From Bradyrhizobium sp. B124 (lineage in GTDB: Bacteria; Pseudomonadota; Alphaproteobacteria; Rhizobiales; Xanthobacteraceae), in the NCBI RefSeq assembly GCF_038967635.1, contig NZ_CP152413.1, positions 124,001 to 188,000 of the forward strand: a DNA stretch of 64,000 nt, read 5' to 3'. Shown in pieces: positions 44,288-53,121 of this stretch. Every line of letters starts with the position of its first letter. Position 1 is the stretch's first letter. The notes beneath the pieces are model-generated. The model did no database searches. It was not told where the DNA came from and was given only the letters and a program-made list of their open reading frames with translations. The translations under genes and the position numbers were made by a program.

Positions 44288-45601
44288 ATGAGTCATCCAG
44301 TTGGTTTCAAGTCATCGGCGTCCCGACGAGCCGTCCTGGCGATGGGCGCGGCCGGCCTGGTTGCGGCTTCGCTTCGACCGGCCCGTGCAAACCCCATAGG
44401 AGGAACTGATTTGATCACATCAGCATATGGCGATGGAACGCTTCCCAAGGGGGTCCGCTCGCGCATGATCCATGGGGTCAACGGCCTCGATGTCCATATT
44501 CTCGAGGCCGGCTACGAAAGCCCCGGCCGGCCGCTCGCGCTGCTTCTGCACGGCTTTCCGGATTTGGCTTACGGCTGGCGACACCTGCTCCCGCTACTTG
44601 CTGAGGCCGGGTACCATGTGGTGGCGCCCGACCAGCGGGGTTTTGGCCGCACCACCGGTTGGGTGAACAGCTATGATGCCCCGCTAGAACCGTTCAGCCT
44701 CTTGAACATGACGCGTGACGCCCTCGGATTGGTTTCGGCGTTGGGGTATCGGCGCACGGCCATGCTCGTCGGGCACGACTTCGGCTCGCCCGTGGCGGCT
44801 TATTGTACGCTGGCGCGACCTGACGTCTTTCCCTCGGTGGTGCTGATGAGCGCACCGTTCCCCGGTCCGCCGGCGTTTCCTTTCAACACTGCGGAAAGCG
44901 AGGCATCGTCGGTCCAACCGAACACTGAAAATCAAAAGTTGGCGGCCGCGCTGGCGGCGCTCGATCCGCCGAGAGAGCATTACCAACAATACTTGAGCAC
45001 ACGGGGGGCGAACGATGACATGTGGCACCCCCCTCAAGGTCTACATGCGTTTCTTCGTGCATTCTTCCACGTCAAGAGCGCTGACTGGCGGGGAAATAAG
45101 CCGCATCCGTTGAAGGCGCGAACCGCCATCGAACTTGCACAAATGCCCACCTATTACGTCATGGATCTTGGCAAGACGATGCCCGAGACCGTTGCTCCAT
45201 TCCACCCTTCCGCCGCCGAGGTCCAGGCCTGCAAATGGCTCACCGAGCCGGAACTTGGCGTGTACACCGAGGTGTATGGCCGCACCGGGTTTCAAGGCGC
45301 TTTGCAGGCTTATCGCGTCTATTCCGATCCTGACCTGAACGCTGAGCTGCGCCTGTTTTCGGGCAAGACGATCGATGTCCCGTCGCTCTTCATCGGCGGG
45401 AAGAGCGATTGGGGCACCTATTCGGCGCCGGGCGCGGTCGATCTGATGAGGACGAAGGCGGCAGCGCGGATGGACGGCATCGAGCTGATCGACGGCGCCG
45501 GTCACTGGATCCAGCAGGAGCAGCCGGTTCGGCTCAGCACGCTCCTGCTCGCCTTCATGAAGGAGGTGGGCGTGCGCAGCGCCGGGCCGACAAGCCATTG
45601 A
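44288..45601 (+). CDS. Tat-exported alpha/beta hydrolase, epoxide-hydrolase-like
   Basis: 437 residues from ATG 44288 (MSHPVGFKSSASRRAVLAMG). SRRAVLAMGAAGLVAASL followed by ARA is a twin-arginine signal peptide, so the enzyme is periplasmic. The mature part has HGFPDLAYGWRHLLPLLAEA (H-G-x-P oxyanion), DQRGFGRT and the nucleophile elbow GHDFGSPVAAYC with Asp, the pattern of epoxide hydrolases and haloalkane dehalogenases. The terminal His lies in GAGHWIQQEQP. GTG at 44242 is not in a good context. The gene is under the adjacent TetR-type operators. Substrate unknown; it may be separate from the aromatic pathway. Confidence 0.85.
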   Translation: MSHPVGFKSSASRRAVLAMGAAGLVAASLRPARANPIGGTDLITSAYGDGTLPKGVRSRMIHGVNGLDVHILEAGYESPGRPLALLLHGFPDLAYGWRHLLPLLAEAGYHVVAPDQRGFGRTTGWVNSYDAPLEPFSLLNMTRDALGLVSALGYRRTAMLVGHDFGSPVAAYCTLARPDVFPSVVLMSAPFPGPPAFPFNTAESEASSVQPNTENQKLAAALAALDPPREHYQQYLSTRGANDDMWHPPQGLHAFLRAFFHVKSADWRGNKPHPLKARTAIELAQMPTYYVMDLGKTMPETVAPFHPSAAEVQACKWLTEPELGVYTEVYGRTGFQGALQAYRVYSDPDLNAELRLFSGKTIDVPSLFIGGKSDWGTYSAPGAVDLMRTKAAARMDGIELIDGAGHWIQQEQPVRLSTLLLAFMKEVGVRSAGPTSH

Positions 45602-45683
45602 TGTTGCTGTTGCCGACTACTGTGCATGGGGTTGTTTTCGATGTTTTTGGTGTGCGGCTCGCCGGGGCCGACCCAAACTGGAC

Positions 45684-46397
45684 TCAGTGTCCGCCGAGAT
45701 AGGCGGTGATTAGCCGGGGATCGTGGATCAGATCCTTGGCAGGGCCGGACTGCACGATCTCGCCGGTCTCCAGCACGTAACCATAGTCGGCGGTCTCGAG
45801 CGCGGCGCGGGCGTTCTGCTCGACCAGCAGGATGGACACTCCCAAATCGCGCAGTGACGCGATGGTGCGAAAGATCTCGCGCACGATCAGCGGTGCGAGG
45901 CCGAGGCTGGGTTCGTCGAGCATCAGCAGCGCGGGCTTGGCCATCAGCGCGCGCCCCAGCGCCAGCATCTGGCGCTCGCCGCCGGACAGCGTGCCTGCGG
46001 CCTGGCGTTGCCGCTCCTTCAGCCGGGGGAAGCGATCATAGACCTCGTCCAGCGTCTGTCGGACGCCGGAGCGGTCGCGCAGGCTGTAGGAGCCGAGCAG
46101 CAGGTTGTCGGCGACCGACATGTCCGAGAACAGCTCGCGCTTCTCCGGAACCAGGCAGAGCCTGCGCTCGACGCGATCCTCGACGGACATCTTACGGATA
46201 TCGCTGCCGCGGAATGCCATGCGGCCACGCGATCCGAGCAGCCCGATGGCGGCCATCAGCAGCGTGGTCTTGCCGGCGCCATTCGGGCCGATCACGGTGA
46301 CGATCTGCCCCTCGTCGACCGACAGCGAGACGTTGCGCACGGCTTCGACGTTGTCGTAGCAGACGGTCACGTCGGTCATGGAGAACATCTCGCTCAC
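45684..46397 (-). CDS. Branched-chain-type ABC transporter ATP-binding protein (LivF-like)
   Basis: 237 residues. Walker A GPNGAGKTT, signature LSGGERQML, Walker B LLMLDEPSLGLAP, and the LivF-specific PEKRELFSDMSVADNLLLG. It powers a high-affinity uptake system for amino acids or, in catabolic islands, aromatic acids. It overlaps the upstream LivM-LivG fusion gene by four bases and is the last gene of the minus-strand transport operon 45684-50397. Confidence 0.92.
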   Translation of the reverse strand: MSEMFSMTDVTVCYDNVEAVRNVSLSVDEGQIVTVIGPNGAGKTTLLMAAIGLLGSRGRMAFRGSDIRKMSVEDRVERRLCLVPEKRELFSDMSVADNLLLGSYSLRDRSGVRQTLDEVYDRFPRLKERQRQAAGTLSGGERQMLALGRALMAKPALLMLDEPSLGLAPLIVREIFRTIASLRDLGVSILLVEQNARAALETADYGYVLETGEIVQSGPAKDLIHDPRLITAYLGGH

Positions 46398-48163
46398 GCG
46401 ACGCCCCCGAGATAGGCCTCTTGAACCCGCTCATCGCTGCGGATCGCGCTTGGGACGCCCTCGCAAAGCTTGGAGCCGAAATCGAGCACCACGATGCGGT
46501 CGACCAGCGACATCACGAACTCCATGTCGTGCTCGACGATGAGGATGGTCAGGTGATCCGCGCGCAGCGCGCGGAGCAGCTCCGCGAGTCTAAGCTTTTC
46601 CTGGCGGCGCAGGCCCGCGGCCGGCTCGTCCAGCACCAGCAGGGCGGGATCAGCGGCGAGCGCGCGCGCGATCTCCAGGATGCGCTGGTTGCCAAGGGGA
46701 AGATTGCCGGCGAGCTCGAACGGCTTGTCGCCGAGCCCGACGCGCTCGAGCTGCATCAGCGCCTCGTGCCGGGCGCTGGCTTCCTCGCGCTGATTGAGGC
46801 GAAAGGCGCCGGCGAACAGGCCGGTGCGGGTTCGGCTGTAGGTGCCGAGCATGACGTTCTCCAGCAGGTTCATGCGCGGCCGCAGCTTCACATGCTGGAA
46901 GGTCCTGGCGACGCCGGCCTTGGCGATGCGGGATTGCGGATCACGCGTGATCAGGCGTCCCGCAAAGACGATTTCGCCCTTGTTGACCCGCAGCGCGCCG
47001 GTCAGGCAGTTGAACATCGTGCTCTTGCCGGCGCCGTTCGGACCGATGACCGCAACAATCTCGCCGGACCTCACCTCGAAGCTGACATTGTTGACCGCGA
47101 CGAGGCCGCCGAACCGGCGCTCGGCGCCATCAACCTTCAGAAGAAGCTCGCCCGGTACCGGCTGCGGACGGCGCGGCAGCGGCGGCGCCGGCTGCGGCCG
47201 CTCGCGCCTGGTCTTCGGCAGATAGCGGGCAATGGAAGGGACGATACCCTGCCGCGCCCATTGCAGGAACAGGATGAACAGCGCGGAGAAGGCAACGATC
47301 TCGAGCTGACCGGATGCGCCCTTGGCGATCAGCGGCAGATAGTCCTGCACGCTGTTCTTGAGCAGGGTCACGATGGCGGCGCCGACGACACCGCCAAGCA
47401 GGCTGCCCGCGCCGCCGACCATCGTCATCATCAGATACTCGATGCCCATGCTGGCATCGAACGGACCCGGGCTGATGAAGCGGCTCATATGCGCGTAAAG
47501 CCATCCGGAGAGCGAGGCCAGGAATGCCGCGATCACGAAGGTCACGAGCTTGATCCGGAAGGCGTTGATGCCGAGGCTCTCGACCAGCGTATTGCCGCCG
47601 CGCAGGGCCCGCATGGCGCGGCCGAGCCGCGAGTCCAGGAGATTGTAGCCAAGCAAGAGCACCAGGGCGACGATGCCCCAGATCAGATAATAGATCTGCG
47701 CGCTGGAGACGAGCGCGAACGAGCCAACAGTGATCGGCGGGATCGACGAGATGCCGTTGAAGCGGCCGAGCCCCTCGACATTGCCGAACAGGAAGCCGAT
47801 CGCAAGGCCCCATGCGACGGTCGAGAGCGAGAGGAAATGGCCCTGCAGGCGCAAGGTGACGACGCCGAGGATGGCTGCGACGCCGCAGGTCAGCGCTACC
47901 CCAAACAGCAGGCCGAGCCAGGGCGATTGCCCGTTCAGGGCAGAGACCCACGCCGTCGCATAGGCCGCGATGCCGACGAACGCAGCCTGTCCAAACGACA
48001 CGATGCCGCCGACGCCGGTGAGGAGCGCCAGGCCGATCGCGACCAGCGAATAGATGCCGATATAGTTCATCAGCGTGATGCTGAACGGGCTCAGGACGAG
48101 GGGCGCGAGTGCGAGGCACGCCAGTGCTGCTGCCGAAGCGAGCTGAACATGGAAGCGCGTCAT
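46394..48163 (-). CDS. Fused LivM permease and LivG ATPase
   Basis: 589 residues in one frame. Residues ~1-310 are a LivM-type permease with about nine hydrophobic segments and the GGIVSFGQAAFVGIAAYATA and GGAGSLLGGVVGAAIVTLLK signatures. A Pro/Arg-rich linker (TRRERPQPAPPLPRRPQPVP) follows, then residues ~345-589 are a LivG-type ATPase: GPNGAGKSTMFNCLTG, GVARTFQHVKL, LPLGNQRILEIARAL and LLVLDEPAAGLR. The signature is PLGNQ rather than LSGGQ, which is common in LivG. In most systems, including the second one here (61786-63533), these are separate proteins. The fusion is coupled by overlaps to genes on both sides. Confidence 0.92.
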   Translation of the reverse strand: MTRFHVQLASAAALACLALAPLVLSPFSITLMNYIGIYSLVAIGLALLTGVGGIVSFGQAAFVGIAAYATAWVSALNGQSPWLGLLFGVALTCGVAAILGVVTLRLQGHFLSLSTVAWGLAIGFLFGNVEGLGRFNGISSIPPITVGSFALVSSAQIYYLIWGIVALVLLLGYNLLDSRLGRAMRALRGGNTLVESLGINAFRIKLVTFVIAAFLASLSGWLYAHMSRFISPGPFDASMGIEYLMMTMVGGAGSLLGGVVGAAIVTLLKNSVQDYLPLIAKGASGQLEIVAFSALFILFLQWARQGIVPSIARYLPKTRRERPQPAPPLPRRPQPVPGELLLKVDGAERRFGGLVAVNNVSFEVRSGEIVAVIGPNGAGKSTMFNCLTGALRVNKGEIVFAGRLITRDPQSRIAKAGVARTFQHVKLRPRMNLLENVMLGTYSRTRTGLFAGAFRLNQREEASARHEALMQLERVGLGDKPFELAGNLPLGNQRILEIARALAADPALLVLDEPAAGLRRQEKLRLAELLRALRADHLTILIVEHDMEFVMSLVDRIVVLDFGSKLCEGVPSAIRSDERVQEAYLGGVA

Positions 48164-49203
48164 TCCTCGATCTCCTCCTCGGAATGCAGCGAGGCGAGGG
48201 ATCGCCAGATCAGAACCGGGATCAGCAGCGAGAACACGATCACGTCCTTCAAGGCACTGCTCTGGAAGGATGCGAAGCTCTCGAGGATGCCGACCCCGAC
48301 CGCGCCGATCGCGGCACCGGGATAGCTAGTCATGCCGCCGACGATGGCGCCGACGAACGCCTTGAGTCCGATCAGGAAGCCGGAATCGTAGAACACGGTA
48401 TTCACCGGCGCGATCAGGATGCCGGATACGCCGGCCATCAGCGAGCCCAGCAGGTAGGCGATGGTGCCGGCCCGCGCCGGCCGGATCCCCATCAGCCGCG
48501 AGCCGGTCCGGTTCACCGCCGTGGCGCGGAGCGATTTGCCGACCAGCGTGAAGTCAAAGAAGAGATAGAGGAGGCCGCTGAAGACCAGCGCTGCGATCAC
48601 GATCAGCATGGTCTGGCCCGAAATCAGGACGCCGGCGAACTCCGTCGAGAACGACGTCAGCGGTTCGGTCCGGACTCCCTCGGGGCCGAAGAACAGGAGG
48701 CCAAGGCCGACCAGCGCGAAATGCAGCGCCACGGAGACCGTCAGCAGCAGGAGCACGGTGCCGTCGGCGATCGGGCGGAAGACGATCCGGTCAAGCAGAG
48801 GGGCGATCGGCGTGATCAGCATCAGCGCGAGCACGAGCCGGACGGCGAGCGGCGGGTCCATCCGTATGGTGAGCCAGGCGATGCCGACCACTGCCAATGG
48901 AACGGCGAGATAGAACAGAAGCGCACGTGGCAGCAGGCGAAGCTCGCCATTGCGAATGAGCGAAATGATCTCGATCAGCGTCGCAAGGCACGCCAGCACC
49001 ACGACCAGCGCGCCGGTTCCCGGAAAGCGCTTGGCATCGAGGGCGGCAAGCGTCAGCGCGGTGAAGGCGGCGATGTCGCCGAACGGAATGAAGATGACCC
49101 GTGTCACCGTGAAGATGAGCACGGTTCCGATCGCGACCAGCGCGTAGACCGCGCCGGTGGCGATCCCGTCGATCGCAAGGATGGCCGCGATGTCGCTCGT
49201 CAT
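48160..49203 (-). CDS. Branched-chain-type ABC transporter permease (LivH-like)
   Basis: 347 residues with about eight to nine membrane segments; AILAIDGIATGAVYALVAIG at the start and AVNRTGSRLMGIRPARAGTI, the conserved cytoplasmic coupling loop, later on. GGMTSYPGAAIGAVGVGILE is typical of LivH. It forms a channel with LivM. It is 42 bases from the substrate-binding protein gene upstream and overlaps the LivM-LivG fusion gene downstream. Confidence 0.9.
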   Translation of the reverse strand: MTSDIAAILAIDGIATGAVYALVAIGTVLIFTVTRVIFIPFGDIAAFTALTLAALDAKRFPGTGALVVVLACLATLIEIISLIRNGELRLLPRALLFYLAVPLAVVGIAWLTIRMDPPLAVRLVLALMLITPIAPLLDRIVFRPIADGTVLLLLTVSVALHFALVGLGLLFFGPEGVRTEPLTSFSTEFAGVLISGQTMLIVIAALVFSGLLYLFFDFTLVGKSLRATAVNRTGSRLMGIRPARAGTIAYLLGSLMAGVSGILIAPVNTVFYDSGFLIGLKAFVGAIVGGMTSYPGAAIGAVGVGILESFASFQSSALKDVIVFSLLIPVLIWRSLASLHSEEEIEE

Positions 49204-49245
49204 TGAGACGCCGTTCCCCCGTTCTGACCGCCGGCCATCTTCCGC

Positions 49246-50397
49246 TTACGGCGCGTACTTCCAGGCGCCGCCGGTCAGGCGGACCACCACCAGCGAGCGC
49301 TCGTCGACGCCGGTGACTGCACCTGGTTTGAAGTTGTAGACGGCATGCACGCCGGGCAGTTCCTTGGTGCTGAGGATGGCGTCTCGCAGCGCCGTGCGGA
49401 ATTCCGTCGTCCCGGGCTTCGCGGTCTTGAGCGCCCGCTCGGCGGCGTTGGCAAAGATCAGCCAGGCATCGAAGGAGTAGGCGGAGAATCCGTCGGTGGT
49501 CGGAATGTTGTGGGTCTTCTGGTAGACCGCGCGGAAATCGAGCGCGATTTTCTTGGCGAAATGCTCGTCCGGAAGCTGTTCGGCCACGATCACGGGGCCG
49601 GCGGAGACCTGAATGCCCTCGGCGGCCTTGCCACCGACCGTGACGAAGTCCGGATTGACCAGCGCCACGGTGCCGTAGGTACTGCCCTTGAAGCCGCGCT
49701 CGGAGAGCGTGATGAGCGGCAACGCGCCTTGCGTGCCGGAGCCGCCGATCAGTACCGCGTCGGGACGTGCGGCCATGACCTTGAGGATCTGCGCGGTCAC
49801 CGAGGTATCGGTGCGGGCATAGCGCTCGTTGGTCTGGACCTTGATGTCGTCGATGGGCTCGGCGGCCTTGGCCCCGTTGTAGACGAGGTCGCCCCACGCA
49901 TCGGAGAAACCGATATAGCCGATGTTCTTCATGCCGTCGCGCTTCATCCGGTCGGCGACGATCTTGACCAGGAGCGAAGCCGGCTGCGGCACGGCGACGA
50001 CCCATTGCTCCGGCGAGTCCGGTAGCTTGCCGACCGGTGAGATCGAGATCATCGGCACTTTCAATTCGCTGGCGACGGCCGCCATGGCGATGGTCGAGGG
50101 GGTCGTCGCGGTGCCGATCAGGAGGTCGACCTTCTCCTCCTCGACGAGCTTGCGCGCGTTGCGCGTCGCGGCCGACGGATCGGAACCGTCGTCGAGCTGG
50201 ATCAGGCGGATGGTCTCGCCGTTGATCGTCTTCTTGTATTCATAGGCGGCATTGATGCCGCGCCCATAGGGGATGCCGATCGACGCGCCGTTGCCGCTCA
50301 GCGAGGTGACGAAGCCTATCGTGATGTCGGCTTGCGCAGCCGGTGCTGCGAAGACGCCGGCGACAAGCGCGAGTAAGCCCAGGGTTTTCTGCCGCAT
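49246..50397 (-). CDS. ABC transporter periplasmic substrate-binding protein (Leu/Ile/Val family), paralogue 1
   Basis: 383 residues from ATG 50397 (GGAGGA 8 bases upstream decides this start). A Sec signal peptide, MRQKTLGLLALVAGVFAAPA then AQA, precedes ITIGFVTSLSGNGASIGIPY. The two-lobed fold shows RLIQLDDGSDPSAATRNARK and DLLIGTATTPSTIAMAAVAS. It is clearly paralogous to the protein at 55234-56391 along its length. First gene of the minus-strand transport operon. Substrate probably an aromatic or indole acid given the setting. Confidence 0.9.
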   Translation of the reverse strand: MRQKTLGLLALVAGVFAAPAAQADITIGFVTSLSGNGASIGIPYGRGINAAYEYKKTINGETIRLIQLDDGSDPSAATRNARKLVEEEKVDLLIGTATTPSTIAMAAVASELKVPMISISPVGKLPDSPEQWVVAVPQPASLLVKIVADRMKRDGMKNIGYIGFSDAWGDLVYNGAKAAEPIDDIKVQTNERYARTDTSVTAQILKVMAARPDAVLIGGSGTQGALPLITLSERGFKGSTYGTVALVNPDFVTVGGKAAEGIQVSAGPVIVAEQLPDEHFAKKIALDFRAVYQKTHNIPTTDGFSAYSFDAWLIFANAAERALKTAKPGTTEFRTALRDAILSTKELPGVHAVYNFKPGAVTGVDERSLVVVRLTGGAWKYAP

Positions 50398-51024
50398 TTG
50401 CGTTGTCCTCCGTTGATGCTGGATACGAATGTCTGGAAGCCGGGCAGGAGCCCGAGCTGTGCACGAACCGATTGAAGGCATTGCTGCAGCGCCAGACGCC
50501 GGGCGCGGCGAGAGGGAAGTTCGCTTGGCCGGGGCGTCAGCGGCCATGGCGAGATGTGCCGCTCGAATAGCGGGCGGGTCTGCGGCAACCGGCGTGCATC
50601 TGTCGAAGCCAAAGAAGGCGAATGCCGCAGCCGCGATGCGCGACCGGCGATGTTGCTGCCGGCCATTCGGGCCCGACGATAGTCCACGCGATTGAGTTTC
50701 TCAAAATCGGTGCCCTGCAACATCATCGCCATGGCCACCGGCATGGACCGATGGTCGATTACTTAAAGCCTAAAGTATTCTCCGTGGCGCCGTCAACACG
50801 TGTCGCAGGGCTGCCAGAAAAAAATGTTGCTGCATACAATTCCGTCAGAGTGCGCCATTTCCTTCATCGCTTTGTCTTGGAAAACGGACCTTCTTGGTGC
50901 GACGAAGAGGCCCCCTTGGCGGGCCCCGCCATGCGCATTTGACGCGTCAATTAGTTTATGGTTGAAATATCTCTGTCGGCAGGCCGACAGCCGATGCTCC
51001 CGTCACCGTTTGAGGAGAAGGGCG
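50398..51024. promoter_or_regulatory. Divergent control region between transport and aldolase operons
   Basis: No gene is recognisable. Two structured sites stand out: ATTACTTAA-N4-TAAAGTATT at 50758-50779, an imperfect inverted repeat sharing the 9-mer AATACTTTA with 57192-57200, and the perfect palindrome TTGACGCGTCAA at 50939-50950. Either could bind a MarR or GntR regulator. The racemase-fold gene is preceded by GAGGAGAAGGG. Confidence 0.5.
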
Positions 51025-51807
51025 ATGCGCATCTTCTGGCAGAGTTTCGTCGATGCGAGCGTGAACGCGCCCTATATGGCGCGGCTGTCGGAGTACCTGA
51101 ACAAGATCGCCGCGCCCGGTACGACGGTTCACGTCGAGGGCATTTCACCGCCGGATCGGGAGTTCGGCCGTCTTGCCGAATTGCGCTGCGCCGTCCAGGC
51201 GATCGACAACGGCATCGCGGCCGAAGAGGCCGGATTCGATGCCTTCGTGATGGGCCATTTCCAGGATCCGGGACTTTATGAACTCCGCTCGACGCTCGAC
51301 ATTCCCGTGATCGGGACCGGCGAGGCGACGCTGCTCGCGGCCTCGCAACTCGGCCGGCGCCTCGGCCTCGTGACGCTCGATCCAGTCTTCGAGGTTTGGC
51401 ACTACGAGCAGGCCGAACGTTATGGCCTCGGTGATCGCGTCGTCCATGTGACCGGCCTCGGCTGCAAGCCGGAGGATTTCGCGGCTGCGTTCGCTGGCGA
51501 TCAGGCAGCCCACGCCCGGATGATCGAGGATTTTCTGGCCTGTGCCCTTCCGCTGGTGGAGCGCGGCGCCGACGTGGTGATCCCTGCCGGTGTGCTGCCG
51601 GGCCTCTTGATCGGGCGTGAGCACGGTCTGAAGGTCGGGCACGCGCCGGTCGTGAACTGCGCAGCGGTGGCGTTGAAGAGCGCCGAGATGTGGGTACAGC
51701 TCAGGCAGCTCAACGGCACCGAGCCGAGCCGCGGGCCGAGCTTCAGGCGTGCCAGTGCACTTGCACGTGACGATTTCCGGTCGATGCTCGCGCGCAACAA
51801 GCGTTAG
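51025..51807 (+). CDS. Asp/Glu/hydantoin racemase-fold protein lacking both catalytic cysteines
   Basis: 260 residues from ATG 51025, with GAGGAG upstream. The fold is recognisable: IFWQSFVDASVNAPYMARLS, GFDAFVMGHFQDPGLYELRS, IPVIGTGEATLLAASQLGRR and GADVVIPAGVLPGLLIG. In active members the first catalytic Cys precedes the DPG motif (A-C-F-x-D-P-G); here that place is His (GHF). The second Cys, in the GCAG motif, reads PAGV. Racemisation by the two-Cys mechanism is therefore unlikely. Related maleate isomerase and decarboxylase enzymes use other layouts. It is the first gene of the + strand operon leading to the thiolase-like gene. Confidence 0.75.
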   Translation: MRIFWQSFVDASVNAPYMARLSEYLNKIAAPGTTVHVEGISPPDREFGRLAELRCAVQAIDNGIAAEEAGFDAFVMGHFQDPGLYELRSTLDIPVIGTGEATLLAASQLGRRLGLVTLDPVFEVWHYEQAERYGLGDRVVHVTGLGCKPEDFAAAFAGDQAAHARMIEDFLACALPLVERGADVVIPAGVLPGLLIGREHGLKVGHAPVVNCAAVALKSAEMWVQLRQLNGTEPSRGPSFRRASALARDDFRSMLARNKR

Positions 51808-51841
51808 CGCCCGAACAGCCGACCAGCTTGGAGAGCCAGAT

Positions 51842-51946
51842 GTGACGAGACCCGAGAAGGTGACCCTGTTCGAATACGACTCGTGGCAGTATCGATATGA
51901 AGCTGACGGTGATCTGAGGCGGGCAGGCAAGGCAGGCGGCTGGTGA
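51842..51946 (+). CDS. Small protein (34 aa) translationally coupled to the thiolase-like gene
   Basis: GTG start at 51842 with GGAGAG 6 bases upstream. The product reads MTRPEKVTLFEYDSWQYRYE then ADGDLRRAGKAGGW. Its TGA overlaps the GTG start of the next gene (GTGA), a coupling pattern used throughout this island. I do not recognise the family. The good ribosome binding site, the coupling and the non-random sequence argue for a real gene, possibly a small subunit or assembly factor. Confidence 0.6.
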   Translation: MTRPEKVTLFEYDSWQYRYEADGDLRRAGKAGGW

Positions 51947-53121
51947 AAAATTCGCTGCGCACACCGTATGACGGCATCGTGATGGCGGCTCCCGTCACGA
52001 TCCCCTATGCGCGCTATTCCATCGAGAGCGCGCAATGGTGGATCGGCCGCGCGCTGAGCGCGCTGGTCGCGCGGGCGGGCATCAAGGCTTCCGACATCGA
52101 CGGTCTGTGCGTCTCCAGCTTCACCATGGGGACCGACAGCGGGATCGGACTGACGCAGCATTTCGGGCTGTGCGTCAGATGGCTGGACACGATCCCGCTC
52201 GGCGGTGCCAGCGCCATCGCGGCGTTGCGCAAGGCGGCGCGCGCAGTGCAGGCACACGATGCCGACATCGTGGCTTGCGTCGCCGGCGATACCAACCACG
52301 TCGATTCCTTCCGCCTCACGCTCGAGAATTTTTCGCGCTTCAACCAGGACGCGGTCTATCCCTATGGCGCAGGCGGCGCCAATGCGAGCTTCGCGCTGAT
52401 CGCGCGCAACTACATGCGGACGTATGGCGTCACGCGCGAGGACGTCGGCAGGATCGCGGTCGCCCAGCGCGCCAACGCGCTACGAAATCCGCATGCGCTG
52501 ATGAAGGCGCCGCTGACGATCGAGCAGTATCTGGCGGCCCGTCCCATTTCCGACCCCATTCACCTGTTCGATTGCGTCATGCCCTGCGCCGGTGCCGAGG
52601 CCTTCCTTGTGATGCGGGACGAGACCGCGGCATCGCTTGGCTTGCCGGCTGCACGATTGCTGTCGACGATCGAGCGGCACAACGCCTTCGCCGACGATCC
52701 GATGCAGGTGTGTGGCGGCTGGGCGATGGATGTCGGTGAACTCTACGCGATGGCCGGCGTGAAGCCTGACGATCTCGATATCGTCCAGACCTATGATGAC
52801 TATCCGGTCATCACGATGATGCAGTTCGAGGATCTCGGCTTCTGCAACAAGGGCGAGGGCGCGGCTTTCGTTCGTCAGCACGATCTGACGGTTGACGGCG
52901 ACTTTCCGCACAACACCTCGGGCGGCCAGCTCTCGGCAGGGCAGGCCGGCGCCGCCGGCGCTTATCTCGGGCTCGTCGAAGGATTGCGGCAGGTTCTGGG
53001 CGAAGCCGGTCCCACGCAGGTGAAGGATGCAAAGCTCGGTTTGGCCTCGGGCTTCGGGATGATCAACTATGACCGCGGCCTGGCCTCGGGCGCCGTGATC
53101 TTTGCAGGGCCCGCGCGATGA
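51943..53121 (+). CDS. Thiolase-fold enzyme without nucleophilic Cys, likely retro-aldolase (Ltp2-like)
   Basis: 392 residues, GTG start at 51943. The thiolase fold of the SCP-x/Ltp2 branch is visible: GIKASDIDGLCVSSF, YGVTREDVGRIAVAQRANAL, FDCVMPCAGAEAFLVM, DLDIVQTYDDYPVITMMQFE and FPHNTSGGQLSAGQAGAAGA. The active-site loop that normally reads C-A-S-G is GGASAIAAL, so the acylated Cys is missing. Ltp2-type steroid side-chain aldolases also lack it and need a DUF35 partner; the very next gene encodes a DUF35 protein. The enzyme probably cleaves a tertiary beta-hydroxyacyl-CoA to a ketone plus acyl-CoA. It overlaps its neighbours on both sides. Confidence 0.85.
   Translation: MKNSLRTPYDGIVMAAPVTIPYARYSIESAQWWIGRALSALVARAGIKASDIDGLCVSSFTMGTDSGIGLTQHFGLCVRWLDTIPLGGASAIAALRKAARAVQAHDADIVACVAGDTNHVDSFRLTLENFSRFNQDAVYPYGAGGANASFALIARNYMRTYGVTREDVGRIAVAQRANALRNPHALMKAPLTIEQYLAARPISDPIHLFDCVMPCAGAEAFLVMRDETAASLGLPAARLLSTIERHNAFADDPMQVCGGWAMDVGELYAMAGVKPDDLDIVQTYDDYPVITMMQFEDLGFCNKGEGAAFVRQHDLTVDGDFPHNTSGGQLSAGQAGAAGAYLGLVEGLRQVLGEAGPTQVKDAKLGLASGFGMINYDRGLASGAVIFAGPAR

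Noticed and set aside
46421..49206. Very long + strand frames (634 and 365 codons) opposite the Liv transport genes
   Set aside because: Their translations are low-complexity Gln/Asp/Arg/His sequences, the signature of antisense shadow frames; the minus-strand genes have full ABC motifs.
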